Of a stretch of DNA of 64,000 nt, positions 9,495-16,821 are shown piece after piece. Below the pieces are notes generated by a model. The model was not told the DNA's origin. It worked only from the letters and a program-made list of their open reading frames with translations, and did not search any database. Numbering within the stretch: the stretch's first letter is position 1; every line of letters starts with the position of its first letter. A program made the translations under genes and the position numbers. The stretch comes from Bog-105 sp965277435 (GTDB lineage: Bacteria; Acidobacteriota; Terriglobia; Bryobacterales; Bryobacteraceae), in the NCBI GenBank assembly GCA_965277435.1, contig OZ255821.1, forward strand, positions 682,001-746,000, written 5' to 3'.

Positions 9495-12227
9495 TCAGCG
9501 GTCATAACTCCAAACATTGCTGGTCAGTTCGTCGCGAATGGCGGCAACATACTTTCCGTCATTCGAGAAAACTCCAAAGTTATGGATGCTGTCGTTCTCA
9601 AGCAGGTGTGCTCGCAGGCGGCCGTCAACGAAATACATAGCTGAAAAATAGAATGGGTCGAAGGAAAGAGAAGGAAGGAGCGCCTGATCGAGCTTGCGGA
9701 GTCCGGAATCCGTCCAGACCAGCCATTCTCCGCTGGCGACCCCCGGATTCATGCCCGCAATAAAGCCGACGCCGGCAATTTGCCGGGCGGCTTCGTGTCT
9801 TTTAGATGGATCCGGATCTAGCTGCAGCTCAATAAAGCCGCCGGCATGCGCCGGATCCGGAACGGCTATTTGCCTGCCGTTCGCAGATAGCGCCCAGCGT
9901 CCCAGACCCGGTATCGCGAAGCCGGTTCGCCCAAGCTCCCTTCCCTTTCCCTTTACCGGATCGAGTTCACAATAAGTTTGCTGGCCATTTTGCGTGGTGC
10001 GTAACACGCAAACGCGACCATGACCGGGCACGGCGCATCGAAATTCATCCAGCGGTTCGCCTAGCGGCACCTGCAAGATCGGTCCACCGCCAGCCGGGAC
10101 GCGCATTAGCCGCAAATCCGTGAAGCCAGCGTCTTGAGTTGTTCTGGCGGACATGAACAGGATCCATTTACCGTCGGGCGTGAGTTGCGGGTAATAATTT
10201 TGCCGCTGCGACGAGGCTAACAGCTCCGGCTCTCGCCTGGTTCGGCTCTGTTGGAAGATCTCGAAGCGGCCGTTCCGGTTGGATTCAAAGATCACCGATT
10301 GATTGTCGGCGTTCCAGGCGTGTGGATAGTTATAACTCTCTTCGAACGTTAGTCGGCGCGGCAAGCCGAGTGAAGGTTTCGGTCTGGTTCGCCACTCGGC
10401 CGTATATGTGTGGGCGGTGCTCGCAGTGCGAACCATAAGCAGCTTTCGGCCATCTGGGGTGCCGGTCAAATGAGAAAGCGCTACATCCGAGAAGTGCGAA
10501 ACCTGTTTCGGTGTAGAAGCCATTTGTCCGGTCTTCGAGTTCATGGGTAACGACCAAACGTTAAACCCCTCACTTTTGTGCGCGAAATCCTCACGCAAGA
10601 AAATAAATTCCCCTGACGAAGAAAAAAAACCGGAATCAAGACGAATTGGTCTGGTCGACACGCTTGAGTGACGTGCATCAGGATTTACAGCCGCCAGGTC
10701 ACTGGATGCGCAGTCATCAGGGGTAATGAGGACGTCTGGCCGCTCCCTGTCCTCGCGGCAGCCCGAAAGCCGATGAAACCAGAGTTCCTTATCGTCTGAC
10801 GACCAGAATAGGGCAGCCACATAAATACCGCTAGGCGCCTGCATTAGCCGGCGTGCCGATCCGCCAGGACTTGCTCCCACCCACACCTGGCGAGCCCCGT
10901 TAAGCCAGGCAATCTGCCGTCCGTCGTGTGAAACAGCAGCCAGCTGCACGTCATCGGCGAGCCGCCGCGGCGAATGCGAGTCGAGTGGGATCCGCCAGGC
11001 TTCGAACCTTCCATCCGCCGAGCCAACCGCAAGTAGATTCTGCCCGTCGAGGAACAACAGTTGGTAGCAGGTCAGGCGTTCAGGCCCGGTCAATTCACGA
11101 AGTGCACGGGTGAGGCTATTGCGGGCGAAGAATCCGCCATCGATCGTCGCATAGACGAACTGGGACCCATCTGGGGAAAGAGCCGCCGCCGTGACGTCGT
11201 GGCCGCTGGTGTAGTGAGTAACCTGCTCAAAGCGCGGCGACGGGTGCTCTTTCACGCTGCGGAACCGATACACTCCGATTAAGACAGCCAGCAAAAGACA
11301 TAACGATAAAGCGAAGAGAAGTCGTTTATGTGAAGGAGCTTCGAGTTCTGCGAGAATCCGCTCCAGCTCTCGTGCGGTGGGACGCGTTGACGGATCGGTG
11401 CTGCGCATGCGACCGAGGACTGGATGTTTCCAGGAGCCGGCTTCTTCCAGAAGCAGCGCCAGTGAATAGATGTCGCTGGCCGCCGTAACAGGTTGAGCCG
11501 CTTTTTGTTCTGGCGACATGTAGCGAACCGTGCCCACGGGCAGGTGACTATTGCGCTGCGTCGCGGCCTGGTCGCGAATGTTTTCCGCCAAGCCGAAATC
11601 AAGAACCTTGACAAAGTCATCCGGCTCGTGAACCATTACGTTTTCGGGCTTAACGTCACGGTGAACGATGCCTTTCTCGTGGGCGGCGGCTAGAGCGCTC
11701 GCCAATTGCCGTGCAATGTGAATCAAGCGCCGGGTTGAGAGACGCCCGGTTTTCAAAAGCTTACGCACCGACTGTCCTTCCACCAACTCCATCGCGATCG
11801 CAAGACCCCAGGGCGTCTGGATCAACTCGTAAACGGCCACGATGTTCGGGTGGTTGAGACGCGAGGCCAGACGTGCTTCCGAAATGACTTGCGAGGCGGC
11901 CGTATCGCCGGCTCCCACGACAGTCGGCAGGAATTTTAAAGCGACCACCCGCCGCAGTTCCCGATCCTCGGCTGAATACACCTCGCCCATCCCACCCTGG
12001 CCGATCCGCTCGAGCAGGGTGTAGCGTCCGACAGTATCGCCCACCCGGCGGTCCGGCACGGCCGGAGGAAGCGGTTCGCTTTCAAGCTCTTCGAAGATTG
12101 CGATGACTTGGCCCTCGACTTCGGGATCGACCGTGGCGCCGTGCACATATTCGCGCTGAGTCCGGGAGTCCAGATCGCCGGCGATTTCGCACAGAATCCA
12201 AGCGGCGCGCCACTGCTCGTCAGTCAA
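9495..12227 (-). CDS. Membrane Ser/Thr protein kinase with C-terminal TolB/WD40-like propeller
   Basis: 910 residues from TTG 12227, with GAGGA about 7 nt upstream. Residues 1-60 form the short helical prefix often seen in acidobacterial kinases. The kinase domain (about 69-295) shows the glycine loop GQGGMGEVY (77-84), VALK with Lys98, HRDVKPEN with Asp191, DFG at 210-212 and an MSPEQ activation-segment end. A transmembrane helix spans about 303-320. The remaining 590 residues form a periplasmic TolB/WD40-type propeller (SPDGSQFVYAT, TPDGKWILFMSA, SNDGKYVAAI). Between SDIYSLALLLEE and DPSTRPTARE the domain is unusually short, lacking most of the helix F-G region. The gene lies 92 nt after the ECF sigma gene, the arrangement typical of sigma-kinase modules, so the kinase probably transmits an external signal to that regulon. 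Confidence 0.9.
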   Translation of the reverse strand: MTDEQWRAAWILCEIAGDLDSRTQREYVHGATVDPEVEGQVIAIFEELESEPLPPAVPDRRVGDTVGRYTLLERIGQGGMGEVYSAEDRELRRVVALKFLPTVVGAGDTAASQVISEARLASRLNHPNIVAVYELIQTPWGLAIAMELVEGQSVRKLLKTGRLSTRRLIHIARQLASALAAAHEKGIVHRDVKPENVMVHEPDDFVKVLDFGLAENIRDQAATQRNSHLPVGTVRYMSPEQKAAQPVTAASDIYSLALLLEEAGSWKHPVLGRMRSTDPSTRPTARELERILAELEAPSHKRLLFALSLCLLLAVLIGVYRFRSVKEHPSPRFEQVTHYTSGHDVTAAALSPDGSQFVYATIDGGFFARNSLTRALRELTGPERLTCYQLLFLDGQNLLAVGSADGRFEAWRIPLDSHSPRRLADDVQLAAVSHDGRQIAWLNGARQVWVGASPGGSARRLMQAPSGIYVAALFWSSDDKELWFHRLSGCREDRERPDVLITPDDCASSDLAAVNPDARHSSVSTRPIRLDSGFFSSSGEFIFLREDFAHKSEGFNVWSLPMNSKTGQMASTPKQVSHFSDVALSHLTGTPDGRKLLMVRTASTAHTYTAEWRTRPKPSLGLPRRLTFEESYNYPHAWNADNQSVIFESNRNGRFEIFQQSRTRREPELLASSQRQNYYPQLTPDGKWILFMSARTTQDAGFTDLRLMRVPAGGGPILQVPLGEPLDEFRCAVPGHGRVCVLRTTQNGQQTYCELDPVKGKGRELGRTGFAIPGLGRWALSANGRQIAVPDPAHAGGFIELQLDPDPSKRHEAARQIAGVGFIAGMNPGVASGEWLVWTDSGLRKLDQALLPSLSFDPFYFSAMYFVDGRLRAHLLENDSIHNFGVFSNDGKYVAAIRDELTSNVWSYDR

Positions 12228-12319
12228 AATCTATCCTCGGCCGGCATTGTTTTGGCTCATAATTTGTAAGCGAGTGCAGAGCTGCCTGGACTGCCAAGAA
12301 GCCGTGATTTTCAATCCGC

Positions 12320-12889
12320 TCACAATCTTTCGCGTAACCACTGTTTACAGAAGGCCCAGTTCCGCGCCACCGTACGCGGCGCAATTTGCAATCGGTTCGC
12401 GATCGCCTCCACCGACTCGCCTTCGAATACCTTCATCTCTACAATGCTGCGAAGGCGCGGGTTGATGTCCGCCAGCTTTTCCAAAATATTGTCAATTTGC
12501 TGTAATGTCGCGCCCCCGCCATCTTCTGTCAGTTCGAATTGCGCGATGTCAATCTTAGCGACCCGCTGCGACAACAAACGAGAGTGATCGATCAGCAGGT
12601 GGCGCATCACATGCGCCGCCAGGTGTAAGAAGTGGTCCCGTTCTGAGCAGTCGCCGGTTTCCGGTGTCGGGAGCGATTTGACCTTTACCAATTGAAGGTA
12701 CAGTTCGTTCACCAGGAGAGAGGGTTGCCAGGAGTGCTGGCTGCCCTCGGCGTTGATCTTGATCGCCGCCAGCCGCCGCAATTCCGGATACAAAAGGGAA
12801 AACAGTTGGTCCGCCGCTTCGCGATCTCCCGAGCGGAAGCGGGCCATTAGGCTAGCGATAGTCGTCGTCGAGGATTGCTGGGAAGGCAC
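12320..12889 (-). CDS. ECF-type RNA polymerase sigma factor, acidobacterial (TIGR02999-like) subfamily
   Basis: 189 residues from GTG 12889. An ATG 14 codons later would trim the usual start of region 2, so GTG is preferred although no clear ribosome site is visible. Region 2 (about residues 10-90) has the subfamily hallmarks LxxLYPELRRLAA, SLLVNELYL and a FLHLAAHVMRHLLID segment. Region 4 (about 130-185) has LADINPRLRSIVEMKVFEG, then the helix-turn-helix VEAIANRLQIAPRTVARNW. In this subfamily the factors are commonly encoded next to a Ser/Thr kinase, as here with the gene at 9495-12227. No separate anti-sigma gene is visible, so control is inferred to run through the kinase. Confidence 0.92.
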   Translation of the reverse strand: MPSQQSSTTTIASLMARFRSGDREAADQLFSLLYPELRRLAAIKINAEGSQHSWQPSLLVNELYLQLVKVKSLPTPETGDCSERDHFLHLAAHVMRHLLIDHSRLLSQRVAKIDIAQFELTEDGGGATLQQIDNILEKLADINPRLRSIVEMKVFEGESVEAIANRLQIAPRTVARNWAFCKQWLRERL

Positions 12890-13024
12890 CCGTAGACCAG
12901 TATTCTATCCGTCATCCACGCAGAATTCGCAGCACGAAATATTTTTGTTCAGCGTGGCAGCCTTTGCGGCGGTCGTCTCGCTTCAGAGGTGAAGCTTCGC
13001 CACAGCCAAACAAGGAGATTAAAT

Positions 13025-14512
13025 ATGCCAGATTTCAGGACGGTGTCCCGCCGCGGTTTCACCCGCGCTTTGCTCGCCTCGCCGGCAGTGCCCGCCATTG
13101 TCTCCGCTACAGGGTATGCGCCCGCTCAAGATAATGCGCAACCAGCCGGCGACACCGACGAGTTGTTCGCAGAGTTAGATCAAAAGATACGCCTCGGGAT
13201 GAAGGAGTTTGCTATCCCGGGCGCAGCGGTAGCAGTGTTCTACAACGGCCAGGAGTTTGTGCGCGGCTATGGTGTGACCCAGGTAAACGGTGGAAGGCAG
13301 GTTGACGCGAATACCGCCTTTCTCACTGCGTCCGTCTCCAAGCCGGTTACCGGGACGGCGGCGATGCGCCTCGTGGACCTGGGCAAATTGGACTTGGACG
13401 CGCCGGTGACGAGGTACATCGAAGATTTCCAGGCGCCGGCCGGGGCCGAGGAAGTCTCGGTGCGGCAACTCTTGAACCATTCGGCGGGCTGGGACGGGGA
13501 TGATCAGTTCGATACCGGTGAGGGTGACGATGCCTTGGCCAAGTATGTCGAGGCGATTCATCGTCTCTTACCTCAACAGACCCCCGTAGGCTTAACGTTC
13601 GCGTATAACAACGCCGCGATCGGCGTGGCCGGGCGAGTGATCGAAAAGATTACCGGCGAAACGTTTGAATCCAGTGTGCAGAGTTTGGTTTTGGATCCGC
13701 TCGGGATGACTCGAAGCTCGTACTTCCTGAGCCAGCTTGGGAAAGGAAACGTGGCGATGCCGCATGCCGTGAAAAATGGCGCGGCGGTTGCGATGCCGGA
13801 GTGGCTCTTGATACCGCGTGATCAAAATCCGTTCGGCGGACTGGTTGCGAGCGTGGCCGACCTGCTTGCGTTCGCCCGCTTTCATCTTGGCAATGGCCGG
13901 GCGGCGAACGGCAAACGTGTGATGAGCGAGGTGGCGCTGCGATCCATGTGGTCACAACCGGGACCGGGCGGCACGCTCATCCTTGACCTGAAGGGGATGG
14001 GCGTAGCGTGGTCTATACGTCCCACCATCGAAGGCGTATCGGTAGTGGAACACGCCGGTGACTGGCCTGGTTACCACCCGTTTTTAATGACTGTCCCGGA
14101 GAAGCAGTTTGCGATGGTGCTGCTAAACAACTCGGACGGCGGTACCCAACTGCGCAGTCAGATATTTTTTTACGATTGGGCGCTCGAGCGTTTCGCCGGT
14201 GTGCACAACCTGCCCGCCTCTCCGCAATCCCTCAGCGCATCCGAACTAGCCCAATACGAGGGAGACTACCTGAGGCAGTACGTTGACCGGGCCGGCAACA
14301 AACGCAACCTGGTGGCTGAGCTCAGGGCGACAGATGGCGGACTGGAGTTGACGATTACAGGTGCGCCCGAGGGGGAATCCAGTTCCATGCTCCGCTTCTA
14401 TCGTTACGACCGTGTTGTCGATCCTCTTGGAAACCATGCGGATTTCCTGCGCGAGGCCAACGGGCAAATAAAGTGGTTCCGGCAGGGCCGGCTTTACGCA
14501 CGTCAAGCCTAA
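13025..14512 (+). CDS. Exported serine hydrolase, beta-lactamase/class C PBP family (first of tandem pair)
   Basis: 495 residues from ATG 13025, with AAGGAGAT just upstream. The N-terminus has a twin-arginine-like signal (SRRGFTRALL). The catalytic set of the AmpC/EstB/DD-peptidase family is complete: SVSK (Ser103, Lys106), YNN (Tyr194) and HAG (343-345). The C-terminal 120 residues form an extra beta domain. Members include peptidases, esterases and amide hydrolases, so a beta-lactamase role should not be assumed. The next gene starts 11 nt downstream and encodes a related enzyme, so the two form an operon. It is divergent from the sigma factor gene. Confidence 0.88.
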   Translation: MPDFRTVSRRGFTRALLASPAVPAIVSATGYAPAQDNAQPAGDTDELFAELDQKIRLGMKEFAIPGAAVAVFYNGQEFVRGYGVTQVNGGRQVDANTAFLTASVSKPVTGTAAMRLVDLGKLDLDAPVTRYIEDFQAPAGAEEVSVRQLLNHSAGWDGDDQFDTGEGDDALAKYVEAIHRLLPQQTPVGLTFAYNNAAIGVAGRVIEKITGETFESSVQSLVLDPLGMTRSSYFLSQLGKGNVAMPHAVKNGAAVAMPEWLLIPRDQNPFGGLVASVADLLAFARFHLGNGRAANGKRVMSEVALRSMWSQPGPGGTLILDLKGMGVAWSIRPTIEGVSVVEHAGDWPGYHPFLMTVPEKQFAMVLLNNSDGGTQLRSQIFFYDWALERFAGVHNLPASPQSLSASELAQYEGDYLRQYVDRAGNKRNLVAELRATDGGLELTITGAPEGESSSMLRFYRYDRVVDPLGNHADFLREANGQIKWFRQGRLYARQA

Positions 14513-14523
14513 CCGGACACGGC

Positions 14524-16500
14524 ATGCGACTCATGCTTGAAACGCGCAATCTGTACAGCAGGGCTCAACCTCCTAGGCTCGCCGTTCTTGCCGCCGCCCT
14601 GTTTGCTATCGGCCTGGCGTTCGGGCACGCACAGCAACCACAATTCGACGGAATATGCCACAACGAGCAATTATGCTGGGCGCCCCCGACGGTCCGCGAC
14701 GCTGTCTTTTCTGTAAAAGCCGACTGCTCCCTAGTCGGGCCGTTTGCGGGCAGCTATGAGCAGGGCTGGGGACTCGAATACGATTCGGCTGCCAACACAC
14801 TTTGGCTCACGCGCGGCAAGGGCCTTCGTAAACAGCTGGTGCAAACGGCTCTCGGTTACCGGGTCAATGGCAAGGCGCATGCCGCGGCGCCTTGGTACAT
14901 AACGCTGGAAGGATCTGGTGACAAGCGGCAGTTGCGCATCGCCGCGTACCCGCCGGGAGAATCGGAACCGCAGCTGATCGGTGTGTTCGCCCAGATAAAA
15001 AGCCTTGCGATTTCCTGCCCGAATGCCGTGACGGAGGAGAAGCTGCAATCGGCCATTCCGGAGTTGGAGCGCATTGCTCAGAGTGCGATCGCAGATGGCC
15101 GCACGCCAGGTCTGGCGATCGGGATCGTATACAGAGGCAGAGTTGTTTACCTGAACGGCTTTGGCCTTCGGGAATCGGGCAAACCGGATGTAGTCGACGC
15201 GGATACGGTGTTCCAGTTGGCTTCGGTGTCAAAGCCCTTATCCTCGGCTGTTGTCGCGTCTCTGGTAAGTGACGGCATCGTGAAGTGGGACGATCGCATG
15301 ATTCAACTGGATCCCGAGTTCCGGTTATTCGATCCGGCGGCGACCTCGAAGGGCACTGTTGCCGATCTTTTCTCGCATCGCAGCGGGCTGCCCAGCGCGG
15401 CGGGCGACGATTTGGAAAGAGTCGGCTACAACCAAAGCACGATCCTGAAACGGTTGCGTTTCTTACCGCCGGCCTATGCTTTCCGCAGCGGATATGAATA
15501 CAGTAATTTCGGTTTGACGAATGCGGCGGTTGTCGCGAGCGACGTGGCCGGGGAATGGTGGCCGATGCTGGCTCAGCAACGGCTTTTTGAACCCCTGGGC
15601 ATGACCGAGACGAGCATGCGTTACCAAGACTTTGTGGCGCGCGCGAACCGGGCGCATCTGCACATCCTGGTCGACAATCGATGGACCCCTTTGCTCACCA
15701 GGGATGACGATGCCGGGGCGCCGGCCGGAGGCGCAAGCTCGAGCATACGTGATCTGGCCCAATGGCTTTTGTTTGAACTAGACGACGGACAGTTCGAAGG
15801 CAAGCAGCTTGTGAACAAACAGGCAATAAAGATCAGGCGTACGCCCCAAGCCGTAGTGTCTCCCGGGAACGGCGATACGGCGGGCTCCTATTACGGCTTC
15901 GGTTGGAACGTGGGATATCTGGACGATGGAGTGTTGGTCGCTAACCATTCAGGGGCTTTCCCGGAAGGCGCTTCCACGACCGTTACCCTGCTTTCTCCCC
16001 AGGGTCTGGGGATTGCCGTGCTCGGAAACTCCGCTCCAACAGGCGTTCCGGAATCCCTGGCCAACAGCTTTCTGGATTTGACGCGCTATGGTTATGTAAC
16101 GCGCGACTGGTTTGCGCTGTTCAAAAGCATATTTGCTCAAGATTCCGCTTTCTACGATGAATTGAAGAAGCAATACTCGCATCCCCCGGTTCCGAACCGC
16201 CCGCCGCTCGATCTCAGCGCCTATGTTGGTACCTATCGAAACGACTATGCCGGCAAGGTAAAGGTCTCTGTGGAAAACGGTGCGTTGGCGCTGACCCGCG
16301 GCGCGAAGCAGGCACCTGTTCCCTTACGGCATTGGGATGCCGACACCTTCTTGTCGTACACATTTAAGACGCACCCTGACGTCCCGCTGGGCGTCAAATT
16401 CGGAATCGATGCGGATGGCAAAGCCTCGGAAATCAGACTGCAAGAGTTCGAGTTTAACGGAAAGGCAGTGGGTACAGTTACCAGGATCAGGGGCAGATAG
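14524..16500 (+). CDS. Exported serine hydrolase, beta-lactamase family (second of tandem pair)
   Basis: 658 residues from ATG 14524; ATG 14533 is an alternative. Residues of about 18-37 form a signal peptide ending at GHAQ. Residues of about 40-165 form an added beta-rich domain with four cysteines (ICHNEQLCW, DCSL, ISCP). The catalytic domain follows with SVSK (Ser234, Lys237), YSN (326-328) and HSG in NHSGAFPEG, so it should be active. The C-terminal 110 residues resemble the DUF3471-type lipocalin-like module (YVGTYRNDYAGKV...). Substrate cannot be read from sequence. It ends just before a good terminator, closing the two-gene operon. Confidence 0.88.
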   Translation: MRLMLETRNLYSRAQPPRLAVLAAALFAIGLAFGHAQQPQFDGICHNEQLCWAPPTVRDAVFSVKADCSLVGPFAGSYEQGWGLEYDSAANTLWLTRGKGLRKQLVQTALGYRVNGKAHAAAPWYITLEGSGDKRQLRIAAYPPGESEPQLIGVFAQIKSLAISCPNAVTEEKLQSAIPELERIAQSAIADGRTPGLAIGIVYRGRVVYLNGFGLRESGKPDVVDADTVFQLASVSKPLSSAVVASLVSDGIVKWDDRMIQLDPEFRLFDPAATSKGTVADLFSHRSGLPSAAGDDLERVGYNQSTILKRLRFLPPAYAFRSGYEYSNFGLTNAAVVASDVAGEWWPMLAQQRLFEPLGMTETSMRYQDFVARANRAHLHILVDNRWTPLLTRDDDAGAPAGGASSSIRDLAQWLLFELDDGQFEGKQLVNKQAIKIRRTPQAVVSPGNGDTAGSYYGFGWNVGYLDDGVLVANHSGAFPEGASTTVTLLSPQGLGIAVLGNSAPTGVPESLANSFLDLTRYGYVTRDWFALFKSIFAQDSAFYDELKKQYSHPPVPNRPPLDLSAYVGTYRNDYAGKVKVSVENGALALTRGAKQAPVPLRHWDADTFLSYTFKTHPDVPLGVKFGIDADGKASEIRLQEFEFNGKAVGTVTRIRGR

Positions 16501-16534
16501 CTGGCACGGGTGGAGCGGGCCTCCTGGCCTGCTA

Positions 16535-16558
16535 TGCCGCCATTCCTGGCGGCATTTT
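16535..16558 (+). terminator. Rho-independent terminator after the serine hydrolase pair
   Basis: A perfect 7-bp stem TGCCGCC / GGCGGCA (8 bp with the flanking A-T pair) and a 6-nt loop are followed by TTTT. It lies 35 nt after the stop codon at 16500. Confidence 0.75.
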
Positions 16559-16613
16559 CCGGCTCCAAACCGGACGAGATGCTACACGACTCGGTGTACA
16601 GTATAGGTTGAAC

Positions 16614-16626
16614 GTCTACGGTAGAC
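16614..16626. promoter_or_regulatory. Palindrome upstream of ADOP permease, candidate operator
   Basis: GTCTACGGTAGAC is a 6-bp perfect inverted repeat around one base. It sits just after a TGTACAGTATAGG stretch that could hold a -10 box and just before the first codons of the ADOP coding frame. Its position fits a repressor site, but no regulator gene is adjacent. Confidence 0.4.
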
Positions 16627-16821
16627 AGACCACCTGCATCGCCCTGGCAAACCTGGTGGGCTAGGATCCGGAATTTCGTCTCGGGCCGCCAACGTCTTTC
16701 CGGCGATCTCTCGGACGAGATAGACAGCCATGTCGAACTGGCCACGCAGGATCATCTCGCGCGGGGACTGTCTGCCGGGGACGCGCGCCGGCTCGTTCTG
16801 CAAAGCTTCGGAAACCGGACT

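Noticed and set aside
13025..16500. Antibiotic-resistance beta-lactamases
   Set aside because: The fold is shared with many peptidases and esterases; accessory domains and context do not point to resistance.
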